A stretch of 64,000 nucleotides of DNA from Terrimesophilobacter sp044464485 (GTDB taxonomy: Bacteria > Actinomycetota > Actinomycetes > Actinomycetales > Microbacteriaceae): NCBI GenBank assembly GCA_044464485.1, contig JBIQLG010000006.1, forward strand, positions 62,001 to 126,000. Reading direction: 5' to 3'. A program made the position numbers and the translations under genes. Positions 1 to 8,814 of the stretch are shown here, piece after piece. The notes beneath the pieces were generated by a model. It did no database searches, was not told the origin of the DNA, and was given only the letters and a program-made list of their open reading frames with translations. Each line of letters starts with the position of its first letter. Position 1 is the stretch's first letter.

Positions 1-3000
1 ATGGCGATGTCCGTGAGCCGGTTCCGGTTGAGCGAAGGCAAGTCCTGCCTGCCGCCCATCGCTTCTCCGAGGAACAGCAGGCGCAGGCCGATTTCGCGCG
101 CGGCGGCGGAGGCGACGCGACGGGGAGAGAGAATCCAGGTGGAGAGACCGACGACCGCGGTACCCGCGACAGGCATGTCGGTAATCACCTGCATGACTCG
201 ACGCGTGGCCAGCAATTTGCTACGGATGCGGCGCGCAAGCCCGTCGATATACAACTGCTCCGTCGAGTCCGTGAAGACGTAAGCGCAAAGGCAACCGGTC
301 GTGGCGATGGTGTTCCAGGGCGCCATTCGTCCGCGGGAATAGTGAAAAGCGTTGACGGCATTTCGGTAAAATTCCCGACCTTGCTCGGCCCGGCCCTCGC
401 CCAGCGCAATCTCGGCGAGACCCGCCCAGCCGATCGAGCGCAAATCGAGGTAGTCGAAGCCGAGGGCCTGGTCGCCCTCGGCGACGAAAGCGTCGAAAGT
501 AGCGCGGGCCGCATCCGGTGTGGTCGGCAATTGATTCAGCGCGATCAGCCAGCTGAGCTGCTGCAGGTCGCCGTTCGCCTGAAGTGCGCTAAGCCCTTGC
601 CGCGACTTTTCGGCCCACTCAAGGGCCCGCACCGTGTCACCCTGCTGACTGTGCAAGTTTGCGAGACCCTGTGCTGCCGTCGATTGGAGCCACACGTCTC
701 CGAGCGGCCCCGCCACCTCGAAAGCGCGTCGCGAAGAGGCAATGGCGTTCTCGAGCTCACCGGCGTTCTCGTGCAGCTGGGCCACGATCAGTGAGCTCAG
801 CGCCACCAGCCCCTCGTCGGTGGATTTCTGGTACCGATCGAGCAATGCCATGGCCTTCGGCGGATCGGAGACGGCCAGAATGAGTTCGGCGATGACGTCA
901 ATCCGCGGAATGCTGGCAGGCCCGAGTTCTTTGACGGTACGCAAGCGTCCGCGGCCGACGATGCCCGTACGAGCGTCCCCGAACATGATGCTGACCGACA
1001 CAATCGCGAACGTGGTAATCGCGGCCGTCAGGTGGGAGGCATCCGGAACGTAATGTTTCGTCGCGCGCAGAATCGCCTTGCCGAAACCGGCGACATCCGA
1101 GTGCCCACCGCGCATGGACCAGTGATACGCGAGGGCCGCGAACACCGTGACGACGGCGTCAGCATTTTCGTCAGCGAGAGCCTCGCGAAGCACGGCAACG
1201 AGGTTGTCCTGTTCGCTCGCGACGATCTGGAAAGCACGCACCTGGTCCATGCTTTCCAGTTGCGGCAACATGCGCGCGCAAAACGCGTGAGCCCATGCCG
1301 CCATCGCGGCGCGAACCCGTGCGTCTTCGCCGGCATCGACGAGGGCCACTTCTCCGAATTCGCGCACCGTCTCCAGCATTCGGTAGCGCAGGAGCCCAGG
1401 CACGCGCGTTTCCGTCGCCGCGACGAGAGACTGATTCACGAGTCCATCGAGGGCGTCGGTGATGTCGGCATTGTCGTCGTCTGCGCCCACAATCAGGGCG
1501 GCATCCGCGCTGAACCCGTCGGGAAATCGGGAGAGTCGGCGAAGCAGTTTGCGCTCATCCTCGTTGAGGAGGTTCCAGCTCCAGTCGATGACCGCCATGA
1601 GCGTGCGGTGCCGCTCCGGCGCCGTGCGTTCTCCGCTCGTGAGCAGCGTGAAACGGTGAGATAAACGCCGCTCAATCTCCTCGACCGACATGGATCGCAC
1701 GCGCGCGGCGGCAAGTTCGATAGCGAGCGGCAGGCCGTCGAGCCGGGTGCACAGGCGCGCGATGATGTCCACGGGCAGCGAGACGCTGGGGCGGGCGGCT
1801 TCTGCCCGTTCCATGAACAACCTGATGGCGGGGCCCGATTGCCCGTTGTCGTCGCCGCTCGCGAGAGAGTCGAGCTGGTAGACGCTTTCTCCGCTGATGG
1901 CGAGCGGAGAGCGGCTCGTCGCGAGGATGCGAACATTTGTCGTTGAGGCGAGGATGTCGCCGATCCACGCCGCCGCGGCATCCACAATGTGTTCGCAGTT
2001 GTCGACGATGAGGAGGGTCTGGCGCTCTCCCAGCACGGACAGGATGCGTTCGCGAACGTCGAGGCGCACGCCGGGGTCTGATAGTGCGCGGCCGCTTCCG
2101 TTCACTTCTCGGATGCCGAGCGTCGAACCGAGCGCGAGTGTGACGTCGTCCCCGGAACGCACGCTGGCCAGTTCGACGACCACGACCGCGGGGGTCGTTT
2201 CCGAGGCGCGCTGCCCCAGCTCCAGTGCGAGCCTCGTCTTCCCTAGTCCGCCGATTCCGAGAATCGTCGTCAGTCGGGAGGAGTTCATGAGTTCTTCGAG
2301 CGCCGCCAGGTCTCGTTCGCGGCCGAGCAATTGATTCGGCGCCGTGCGCAGCCCGATCCGCACTCGCGCAACACGTACGGGTGTCTCATCGGAAGGGGCC
2401 GCATCGTTCTGACGAACGGCTGGGTCGTCTTCCCGCAGCAAAGCGGCGTTCACCTGTACGAGCTTCTCGGATGGAGAGGTACCGAGTTCGTCGCGCAGCA
2501 GAGCGCGGTACCGCGCGAAGGCCGCAATCGCATCCTTTCGCCGCCCCGCAGCCGCGAGCGCACGAAGGAGCAGGAGTTGCAGCCCCTCGTCGAGTGGCAA
2601 CGCGGCCGCGAGGCCCTCAACTTCGCCAACGACGTCGGCAGCGCGGCCGAGCTCGATCATGCTCTCTGCACGAAGGTGCCGCAACTCGGCACGGAGAGGA
2701 TCTGCCCGGGCGCGAAGGTCGGCTGCGAGATCGGCGTTCACATCGGAGCCCGGTTCGCCACGCCAGAGACTCAGTCCGGCCGTCGCCTGCGCCGCCACGT
2801 CCGTGTGATTCCCTTTCGACGCGGATGTCCTGGCAGCATCCCGATAGTGAATCGCCCGATCGAGGTCTGTCCCCTCGGCCCCCGCAACGAGCGCATATCC
2901 GCCATTCCGGGACTCGATGAGCCCGTGGGCGCACTCCGAGCGGACTCGCGAGACAAGCGTCTGGAGCGCGGCCTTAGCTTGTCGCGGCGGGTCATCCCCC

Positions 3001-3176
3001 CAGAGGTCGTCGATGAGCGCGGTCGCCGAGCGGGGCGCGCTCTTCGCCAGAGCGAGTGACGCAACGAAATTCTTGCCAAGTGTTCCGGATGGTTCGACGA
3101 GTGATCCGTCTGTTCCCTCAACGAGCACAGGGCCGAGCACGGCGACGCGGATGCCTGCGTTCGAGGACGATGCCAT
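1..3176 (-). CDS. AfsR/SARP-family transcriptional regulator with NTPase domain (C-terminus beyond window)
   Basis: At least 1,058 codons are present and the frame leaves the left edge, so the C-terminus is missing. The ATG at 3176 gives MASSSNAGIRVAVLGPVLVE, the usual opening of a SARP winged-helix DNA-binding domain (about residues 8-95). A bacterial transcriptional activation domain follows (about 100-245). An AAA/NB-ARC-type NTPase comes next, with the P-loop GIGGLGKT near residues 306-313 and hhhhDNCEH (LLIVDNCEH) as Walker B. The rest is alpha-helical and TPR-like. Such proteins are cytoplasmic activators of secondary metabolism or differentiation genes. No biosynthetic cluster is visible to the right, so the target is unknown. 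TAAAAT at 3184-3189, 7 nt before the ATG on the minus strand, suggests a leaderless transcript. Family is confident; role is not. Confidence 0.85.
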   Translation of the reverse strand, partial: MASSSNAGIRVAVLGPVLVEGTDGSLVEPSGTLGKNFVASLALAKSAPRSATALIDDLWGDDPPRQAKAALQTLVSRVRSECAHGLIESRNGGYALVAGAEGTDLDRAIHYRDAARTSASKGNHTDVAAQATAGLSLWRGEPGSDVNADLAADLRARADPLRAELRHLRAESMIELGRAADVVGEVEGLAAALPLDEGLQLLLLRALAAAGRRKDAIAAFARYRALLRDELGTSPSEKLVQVNAALLREDDPAVRQNDAAPSDETPVRVARVRIGLRTAPNQLLGRERDLAALEELMNSSRLTTILGIGGLGKTRLALELGQRASETTPAVVVVELASVRSGDDVTLALGSTLGIREVNGSGRALSDPGVRLDVRERILSVLGERQTLLIVDNCEHIVDAAAAWIGDILASTTNVRILATSRSPLAISGESVYQLDSLASGDDNGQSGPAIRLFMERAEAARPSVSLPVDIIARLCTRLDGLPLAIELAAARVRSMSVEEIERRLSHRFTLLTSGERTAPERHRTLMAVIDWSWNLLNEDERKLLRRLSRFPDGFSADAALIVGADDDNADITDALDGLVNQSLVAATETRVPGLLRYRMLETVREFGEVALVDAGEDARVRAAMAAWAHAFCARMLPQLESMDQVRAFQIVASEQDNLVAVLREALADENADAVVTVFAALAYHWSMRGGHSDVAGFGKAILRATKHYVPDASHLTAAITTFAIVSVSIMFGDARTGIVGRGRLRTVKELGPASIPRIDVIAELILAVSDPPKAMALLDRYQKSTDEGLVALSSLIVAQLHENAGELENAIASSRRAFEVAGPLGDVWLQSTAAQGLANLHSQQGDTVRALEWAEKSRQGLSALQANGDLQQLSWLIALNQLPTTPDAARATFDAFVAEGDQALGFDYLDLRSIGWAGLAEIALGEGRAEQGREFYRNAVNAFHYSRGRMAPWNTIATTGCLCAYVFTDSTEQLYIDGLARRIRSKLLATRRVMQVITDMPVAGTAVVGLSTWILSPRRVASAAAREIGLRLLFLGEAMGGRQDLPSLNRNRLTDIA

Positions 3177-3183
3177 TCCATCG

Positions 3184-3189
3184 ATTTTA
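3184..3189 (-). promoter_or_regulatory. -10 element (TAAAAT) of the SARP regulator gene
   Basis: TAAAAT lies 7 nt before the ATG at 3176; the transcript would begin at or next to the start codon. Confidence 0.45.
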
Positions 3190-3242
3190 GCGACCCGCGA
3201 CGGCGGATCTTCGCACGTGTCTATGCCGTCGTCCGTAACCTG

Positions 3243-3248
3243 TAGTGT
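3243..3248 (+). promoter_or_regulatory. -10 element (TAGTGT) of the DMT transporter gene
   Basis: TAGTGT is 6 nt before the GTG at 3255, and no Shine-Dalgarno sequence is present. This fits a leaderless start. Confidence 0.45.
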
Positions 3249-3254
3249 CAGCTT

Positions 3255-4184
3255 GTGAGCGAAGCAACGACCGGCGTGCGCCGTTACAACGTGCCCATTC
3301 AGTTCATTCTGATGGGCATCGCGTGGGGGTCAAGCTTCCTGTTCATGAAAGTCGCTCTCGACGGCGTCTCGTACACGCAAATCGCGTGGTCGAGGGAGAT
3401 TCTCGGCGCCCTCACGCTCGGGGCAGTGATGCTCATCGGACGTCACAAGCTGCCTCGCGAGCCCGTTGTCTATCTGCACTTCCTCGTCATCGCTGCCACC
3501 AACTGCGTGCTTCCGCACTTGCTGTTCGCGTGGGCGGAGCAGCACATTTCCTCAGGGCTTGCCGCCATCTACAACTCGTTGACTCCCATCGCCACCGCCC
3601 TCCTCGTGGCGCTGGTGTACCGGGTCGAAGTGCTTCGACCTGGGCAAATCATGGGAGTGCTGCTGGGCATCGTCGGCGTCATCGTCATCATCGCCCCGTG
3701 GCAGTTCACCGACATCAGTGCGGACCTGTGGGGCCAGCTCGCGTGTCTCACCGCGGCCATCCTTTACGGAGTCGCCACCGGATATCTGCGAAAATTCGTG
3801 AGCCATCGACCGATCAGCGGTACGACGGTTGCGTTCCTGAATGTCGGAACGGCCGGCATGGTCATGCTTTTTCTCACGCCCGTGCTCGCGATCGGGCCCG
3901 TGAGTCTCTCGCTTCCGGTCGTGGGGAGCCTCGTGCTGCTGGGCGCGTTCGGGACGGGAATCGCGTACATCTGGAATATCGGCGTACTGCGGGCCTGGGG
4001 CGCCACCAACGCATCAACCGTCACGTATCTGATTCCGGTGGTCGCCGTCGCTCTGGGCTTCCTGGTTCTGGGCGAAACCCTCTCCTGGCACGAGCCCGTT
4101 GGCGCTGCTCTCGTGCTCATCGGCATTCTGTTCACGCAGGAACGCATTCGAGTGGGCAGACGATCGAGGCTCGTGGGGCAGTAA
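3255..4184 (+). CDS. EamA/DMT-superfamily transporter
   Basis: A 309-residue integral membrane protein with about ten hydrophobic segments arranged as two five-helix EamA repeats, ending in a short basic tail (RIRVGRRSRLVGQ). The first repeat carries the family signature around GIAWGSSFLFMKVALDG. These proteins export small metabolites or amino acids across the cytoplasmic membrane; the substrate cannot be read from sequence. The GTG at 3255 fits a leaderless start because TAGTGT ends 6 nt before it. The stop codon overlaps the putative -10 of the next gene (TAACCT, 4182-4187), so the chorismate mutase gene can be transcribed separately. Confidence 0.85.
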   Translation: MSEATTGVRRYNVPIQFILMGIAWGSSFLFMKVALDGVSYTQIAWSREILGALTLGAVMLIGRHKLPREPVVYLHFLVIAATNCVLPHLLFAWAEQHISSGLAAIYNSLTPIATALLVALVYRVEVLRPGQIMGVLLGIVGVIVIIAPWQFTDISADLWGQLACLTAAILYGVATGYLRKFVSHRPISGTTVAFLNVGTAGMVMLFLTPVLAIGPVSLSLPVVGSLVLLGAFGTGIAYIWNIGVLRAWGATNASTVTYLIPVVAVALGFLVLGETLSWHEPVGAALVLIGILFTQERIRVGRRSRLVGQ

Positions 4185-4187
4185 CCT
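4182..4187 (+). promoter_or_regulatory. -10 element (TAACCT) of the chorismate mutase gene
   Basis: TAACCT includes the TAA stop of the preceding gene and ends 6 nt before the ATG at 4194. Confidence 0.4.
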
Positions 4188-4193
4188 CGAATC

Positions 4194-4583
4194 ATGCCTC
4201 ACGATCACGCTGCCTCTGACGACGAAGCAACCGCTACCGACTCCTCGAATCCGGATGACACCGCTGGCGCCGACGAGGCCGAAGTGCGGCGAGAGCTCGA
4301 TGGCCTACGACTGAGCATCGACAACATTGACGCGGCGCTCATCCACCTTCTCGCGGAGCGGTTCCGGTTCACCCAGAAGGTCGGCAGGCTTAAGGCGGCG
4401 CGCGGTCTTCCCGCTTCTGATCCCGCGCGTGAGAAATCTCAGATCGCCCGGCTGCAGGCTCTCGCGCTGGAGAGCCATCTCGATCCGGCGTTCGCCGAAA
4501 AGTGGTTCAACTTCGTGGTGGCCGAGGTCATTCACCACCACGAGCAGATCGCCTCGACGGGCACCATCGAGACTCAGCCGTAG
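4194..4583 (+). CDS. Chorismate mutase, AroQ (type II) family
   Basis: A 129-residue cytoplasmic protein that should convert chorismate to prephenate, the branch to phenylalanine and tyrosine. After an acidic, low-complexity stretch of about 38 residues the AroQ helical domain begins at RRELDGLRLSIDNIDAALI. It continues with LLAERFRFTQKVGRLKA, which carries the Arg and Lys residues that bind the substrate carboxylates, and ends with a third helix (FNFVVAEVIHHHEQ). The length is typical of monofunctional actinobacterial AroQ proteins apart from the extended N-terminus. No other aromatic amino-acid gene is adjacent. The TAG stop overlaps the GTG of the SDR gene by one base, so the two are probably co-transcribed. 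Confidence 0.85.
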   Translation: MPHDHAASDDEATATDSSNPDDTAGADEAEVRRELDGLRLSIDNIDAALIHLLAERFRFTQKVGRLKAARGLPASDPAREKSQIARLQALALESHLDPAFAEKWFNFVVAEVIHHHEQIASTGTIETQP

Positions 4584-5506
4584 TGGCAGGCTGGGATCCC
4601 CGCAACCTACCCTCACAAGCGGGCAAGACATTCGTCGTCACCGGCGGCAGCAGCGGAATCGGTTACTTCGCCGCGGAGCAACTGGCCTGCGCGGGCGCAC
4701 GGGTCATCCTCGCCGCGCGATCGGAGGCGAAAGCGGATGCCGCGGCGAGCTCCATCCGAAGCCGCACCCCGGATGCCGAGGTCGGGTTCGTGAAGCTGGA
4801 TCTGGGCTCGCTCGACTCGGTGCGCGCCGCGGCCGCGGAGCTCAACCGGCTCGACCGCATCGACGGACTTCTGGAGAACGCCGCTGTGATCCTGGCGGGC
4901 AGGAAGCGACGCGTCACCGCGGACGGCCACGAACTCACGTTCGGGACGAACCACCTCGGACACTTCGCCCTCACCGCGCTCGTCTACCCGACGCTTGCGA
5001 AGACGCCGGGCAGCCGCATCGTCACGATGGGCAGCGGCTCCGCACGGATCGTGACTCTTCGCGCTGACGATCTGCAGAGCGAGAAACGCTACTCCTCGTT
5101 CTCGAGCTACGCGCTGTCGAAGCACGCGACGCAAGCGTTCGGTTTCGAGCTGGACCGTCGGTTGCGGGCGGCCGGAAGCCCGGTGACCGCGCTCGTCGCG
5201 CATCCTGGCGGCGCGCAGGACGGCCTCACTCCGTTCCGCGCCGGCGTGAACGAGCCGTCGGTGGCGCAACGGTTTCTCGCAGGGCTTTCCTTCGTTGCGG
5301 GAGGGAGTAAAGAGGCGGCAGCGTGGCCACTTGTGCGAGCGACGACCGATCCGGATGCCGTGGGCGGCCAGTACTGGGGGCGCACGACGCCCATCTTCGG
5401 CCGGCCGGTGCTCAACACCCCGGTCGCATCGAGCCACTCCGCCCAGTTCGGCGAAGGGCTGTGGTCGCTCTCCGAGAACTGGACCGGCATCCCGTTCCCC
5501 GTGTGA
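4583..5506 (+). CDS. Short-chain dehydrogenase/reductase (SDR)
   Basis: A 307-residue oxidoreductase of the classical SDR fold, of the longer kind often annotated as light-dependent protochlorophyllide-reductase-like SDR. The dinucleotide site TGGSSGIG is at residues 20-27 and the catalytic pair is Y176xxxK180 (YALSK). The usual NNAG motif reads ENAA in LLENAAVIL, an unusual form. A basic residue after beta-2 (AARSEAK) suggests NADP(H). The GTG at 4583 overlaps the chorismate mutase stop as TAGTG; an earlier in-frame start at 4502 would lie inside that gene and is less likely. The substrate is unknown. Confidence 0.8.
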   Translation: MAGWDPRNLPSQAGKTFVVTGGSSGIGYFAAEQLACAGARVILAARSEAKADAAASSIRSRTPDAEVGFVKLDLGSLDSVRAAAAELNRLDRIDGLLENAAVILAGRKRRVTADGHELTFGTNHLGHFALTALVYPTLAKTPGSRIVTMGSGSARIVTLRADDLQSEKRYSSFSSYALSKHATQAFGFELDRRLRAAGSPVTALVAHPGGAQDGLTPFRAGVNEPSVAQRFLAGLSFVAGGSKEAAAWPLVRATTDPDAVGGQYWGRTTPIFGRPVLNTPVASSHSAQFGEGLWSLSENWTGIPFPV

Positions 5507-5516
5507 CGCTAGTGCT

Positions 5517-7814
5517 TCAGGAAAACGCGGCAGGAAGCGTAGCCGTGTGCACTTCCCGCAACTCGGCAATGTCGACCGTGAACAGGTCCTGTACCTCGAG
5601 CGCTGGCGACAGTTTGTCGGTCACGCCGATGCGGAGCACCGGGTAGCCGCGGCCCTCGCACAGGCCCTGGAATTTCACGTCGTCCTCGCGCGGCACGCTC
5701 ACGATCACGCGGCCCGTCGACTCACTGAACAGTGCCGTTGCGACGTCAACGCCGTCCCGTTCCATGAGTTCGGTAAGCCACACGCGAGCACCGACCCCGA
5801 AGCGCAGCACGCTTTCGGCAAGTGCTTGGGCGAGGCCGCCATCGGAGAGGTCGTGGGCTGAGGCGATGAGCGACTCGCGGGCCCCCGCGGCCAAAAGCGC
5901 GGCAAGCTTCTTCTCCCGCGCGAGGTCGACGGCCGGCGGCCTGCCGCCCAGGTGATTGTGGATCGTGCCCGCCCACGCCGAACCGTCGAGTTCCTCGGAT
6001 GTCGTCCCGAGCAGGTAGATGTTGTTGCCCTCGTCCTGCCAGCCGCTCGGCACCCGTCGGGCCACGTCATCGATCACACCGAGCACCGCGACGACCGGGG
6101 TGGGGTGGATGGGCGCGTCGCCGGTCTGGTTGTAGAAGCTCACGTTGCCGCCCGTGACCGGGATCTCGAGTTCCATGCATCCGTCGGCGAGCCCCTCGAC
6201 CGCGCGGGAGAACTGCCACATGACCTCGGGGTTCTCGGGCGAACCGAAGTTCAGGCAGTCGGAGACGGCGGCGGGCACCGCGCCGGTGACGGCGACGTTG
6301 CGGTACGCCTCCGCGAGGGCGAGACGCGCGCCCTCGTACGGGTCGAGCTGCGCGTAACGCCCGTTGGCATCCGCGGCGATCGCGAAACCGAGGCCGCTGG
6401 ATTCGTCGACGCGGATCATGCCGCCGTCGTCGGGGAAGCTGAGCGCCGTGTTGCCGCCGACGTAGCGGTCGTACTGGTCGGTGATCCATGCCTTCGACGC
6501 GAGGTTCGGGGAGCCGAGCAATTGAAGAAACTGCTCCCGCAGCTCAGCGGGCTCGCTCGAGCGCGGCAGCGCGGATGCCGAGTCAGCCTGCAGCGCATCG
6601 ATCCAGTTGGGGTAGGCAACGGGCCGCTCATACACAGGACCATCGATCGCGACGGTGCGCGGCTCGACGTTGACGATTTCTTCCCCGCGCCAGTCGATGA
6701 TGAGCCGACCCGTGTCGGTGACCTCGCCGAGTACACTCGTCTCCACATCCCATTTCGCCGTAACCGCAAGGAACGCGTCGAGCTTGTCGGGGTGCACGAT
6801 CGCCATCATGCGCTCCTGGCTCTCCGACATGAGGATCTCTTCGGCCGTAAGAGTCGGGTCGCGCAATAGGACCCGGTCGAGTTCGATGAACATCCCGCCG
6901 TCGCCGTTGCTCGCCAGCTCGCTCGTCGCGCAGCTGATGCCGGCGGCGCCGAGATCCTGGATGCCCTCCACGAGTTCGCCCGCGAACAACTCGAGGCAGC
7001 ACTCGATGAGCACCTTCTCGGCGAACGGGTCGCCCACTTGCACGGCGGGCCGCTTCGTCGGGCCACCCTCGGAGAAGGTGTCAGACGCGAGGATGGAGGC
7101 CCCGCCAATCCCGTCGCCACCGGTGCGCGCCCCGAACAGCACGACCTTGTTGCCGACGCCGCGCGCGTTCGCGAGGTGCAGGTCCTCGTGACGGAGCACC
7201 CCGACGGCGAGCGCGTTGACGAGCGGGTTGTCCTGGTAGCAGGAGTCGAAGTACGTCTCCCCGCCGATGTTCGGCAGTCCGAGGCAGTTGCCGTAGAAAC
7301 TGATCCCGCCGACGACGCCGTGCACGACGCGCGCCGTATCCGGGTGGTCAATCGCACCGAAGCGAAGCTGGTCCATGACCGCGACGGGCCGCGCCCCCAT
7401 CGAGATGACGTCGCGCACGATCCCGCCGACCCCGGTCGCGGCGCCCTGAAACGGTTCGATGAACGACGGATGATTGTGGCTCTCGACCTTGAACGTCACC
7501 GCCCAGCCTTCGCCGATATCCACAACGCCCGCATTTTCGCCCATGCCGACCATGAGCTTCTCGCGCATCTTCGGCGTGACTTTCTCGCCGAACTGGCGGA
7601 GGTAGATTTTGGAGCTCTTGTAGGAGCAGTGCTCGCTCCACATGACCGAGTACATCGCGAGTTCGCCGCTCGTGGGGCGGCGACCGAGGAGCTCGCGAAT
7701 TCTCGCGTACTCGTCTGCTTTCAGCCCGAGCGCCCCGAATGGCTGCTCGCGATCCGGGGTCGAGGCCGCGTTCGCGACCGTGTCGACGACGGGGGAAAGA
7801 GCGGTCTCAGGCAC
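5517..7814 (-). CDS. purL: Phosphoribosylformylglycinamidine synthase II, large subunit
   Basis: A 765-residue small-type PurL. It makes formylglycinamidine ribonucleotide (FGAM) from FGAR and ATP, using ammonia channelled from PurQ in the PurLSQ complex. The motif MWSEHCSYK near residues 58-66 carries the catalytic histidine (H62). ATP- and FGAR-binding segments typical of the AIRS/FGAM fold follow (ESHNHPSFIEPFQGAATGVG; HDLSDGGLAQALAES near the C-terminus). The GTG at 7814 is chosen because AAGGAG lies 10 nt before it and the protein then starts as PurL should. The frame stays open further upstream, but that extension is Arg/Ser-rich and overlaps the methyltransferase gene. Its partners purQ and purS lie 16 kb away. 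Confidence 0.95.
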   Translation of the reverse strand: MPETALSPVVDTVANAASTPDREQPFGALGLKADEYARIRELLGRRPTSGELAMYSVMWSEHCSYKSSKIYLRQFGEKVTPKMREKLMVGMGENAGVVDIGEGWAVTFKVESHNHPSFIEPFQGAATGVGGIVRDVISMGARPVAVMDQLRFGAIDHPDTARVVHGVVGGISFYGNCLGLPNIGGETYFDSCYQDNPLVNALAVGVLRHEDLHLANARGVGNKVVLFGARTGGDGIGGASILASDTFSEGGPTKRPAVQVGDPFAEKVLIECCLELFAGELVEGIQDLGAAGISCATSELASNGDGGMFIELDRVLLRDPTLTAEEILMSESQERMMAIVHPDKLDAFLAVTAKWDVETSVLGEVTDTGRLIIDWRGEEIVNVEPRTVAIDGPVYERPVAYPNWIDALQADSASALPRSSEPAELREQFLQLLGSPNLASKAWITDQYDRYVGGNTALSFPDDGGMIRVDESSGLGFAIAADANGRYAQLDPYEGARLALAEAYRNVAVTGAVPAAVSDCLNFGSPENPEVMWQFSRAVEGLADGCMELEIPVTGGNVSFYNQTGDAPIHPTPVVAVLGVIDDVARRVPSGWQDEGNNIYLLGTTSEELDGSAWAGTIHNHLGGRPPAVDLAREKKLAALLAAGARESLIASAHDLSDGGLAQALAESVLRFGVGARVWLTELMERDGVDVATALFSESTGRVIVSVPREDDVKFQGLCEGRGYPVLRIGVTDKLSPALEVQDLFTVDIAELREVHTATLPAAFS

Positions 7815-7920
7815 GCGCCGGGAACTCCTTGGTTCGAAGGGAGGCAGACGGCTCAACTCTACCCGGTGCATGACCGCCGGGCTGGTGTCAGCGGTGGCGG
7901 GCGAAGAGCAGATCCCGCAG

Positions 7921-8790
7921 TCAGCCGTGGCGCGCGGTGAGGACGATCGAACCCAGGTTGTCCCGGTACCGGTGGAATGTCTTCCAGATCGTGGCGAGTC
8001 GCGGAAGCACGCTTGGGTGCGCAAGGCTGCGCCCGAGGAATGCGGCCGTGCCGAGGACCCCTTCGTCGGAGAGAAACGTGGGGATGTCCAGCAGGACGAG
8101 CTTTCCGGTTTCCTCCGACGTGACCTCGAATCCGTGGGTTTCCACAAGCGCTCGCCACTCGTCGCGGGTGAGAGGGCGGGCAAGAACATGCAGCACTTTC
8201 GTGAGCACGGTCTCAATCTCGTCCTTCGCGGATTCCGTGAGCGAGGTCGGTGTAAGCAGCAGTTCGTGGATGCCGTAGCGTCCCCCTGGCCGCAGCAGCC
8301 GCACCGCTTCGGCGACGGTCGCGGTCTTGCGCTTGGCCGGTTCCAGGGTAAGGAGCGCTTCGCCGTAAATGACGCTCGCGGAATTGTCATCCAAACCCGT
8401 CCGGTGCGTCGGCGTCACGATGCAGTACTGGTTCGGTTCGCTCAACACTTTCTGCACCCGTGCCCGCTCCGCTTTCCCCCGCTCGATCGCCGTGTACGAG
8501 CGCGGATGTGCGGCGAGAGTGTGTTGCGTTGTGACGCCGAGGCCGGGCCACATGTCAATGACATCGTCCTCGCTGGTGATCGCGAGGGCGTCGAGCATTC
8601 GCAGCGACGGTGCAAGCCCGCCTGGGCGCATGACCTTTTTGCCGAGTCGTCCGAGCATCCAGTGAGCGGGCATTTTCGCGAGCGGCACGCTTCCGCCGAG
8701 TTTCGGCGTTTCAGACTCGGTGCCGCTGACTGCGCGTTCAGAGGCAATGCCGTCCTGGGCGGGTGGAGATTCGGGGGCGTTCTTGGTCAT
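7921..8790 (-). CDS. Class I SAM-dependent methyltransferase, possibly iron-regulated
   Basis: A 289-residue protein with a Rossmann-fold methyltransferase domain. Motif I is recognisable as VIDMWPGLGVTTQHTLA, followed by an acidic residue (YTAIERG) and the post-motif LLRPGGRYGIHELLL. Before it comes a conserved segment (HWMLGRLGKKVMRPGGLA) seen in actinobacterial methyltransferases of unassigned substrate. No Shine-Dalgarno precedes the ATG. TAAGCT at 8798-8803 is 7 nt upstream, suggesting a leaderless transcript, and an IdeR-type box covers this element. Only 10 bases separate it from the upstream DUF2254 gene. The substrate is not known; iron control is inferred from the box alone. Confidence 0.75.
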   Translation of the reverse strand: MTKNAPESPPAQDGIASERAVSGTESETPKLGGSVPLAKMPAHWMLGRLGKKVMRPGGLAPSLRMLDALAITSEDDVIDMWPGLGVTTQHTLAAHPRSYTAIERGKAERARVQKVLSEPNQYCIVTPTHRTGLDDNSASVIYGEALLTLEPAKRKTATVAEAVRLLRPGGRYGIHELLLTPTSLTESAKDEIETVLTKVLHVLARPLTRDEWRALVETHGFEVTSEETGKLVLLDIPTFLSDEGVLGTAAFLGRSLAHPSVLPRLATIWKTFHRYRDNLGSIVLTARHG

Positions 8791-8795
8791 TTAAG

Positions 8796-8814
8796 TAAGC
8801 TTAGGCTTGCCTTA
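8796..8814 (-). promoter_or_regulatory. IdeR/DtxR-type iron box over the methyltransferase promoter
   Basis: On the minus strand the 19-mer is TAAGGCAAGCCTAAGCTTA. It matches the consensus TWAGGTWAGSCTWACCTWA at 17 of 19 positions, counted by eye. It covers the putative -10 (TAAGCT) and ends 5 nt before the ATG, a place where bound repressor would block transcription. It also overlaps the last codons of the DUF2254 gene. Known IdeR/DtxR proteins bind such boxes with Fe2+; binding here is inference. Confidence 0.6.

Noticed and set aside
7815..8390. N-terminal extension of purL
   Set aside because: The frame is open but overlaps the methyltransferase in another phase, and the extension has no PurL similarity; the GTG at 7814 has a ribosome-binding site.
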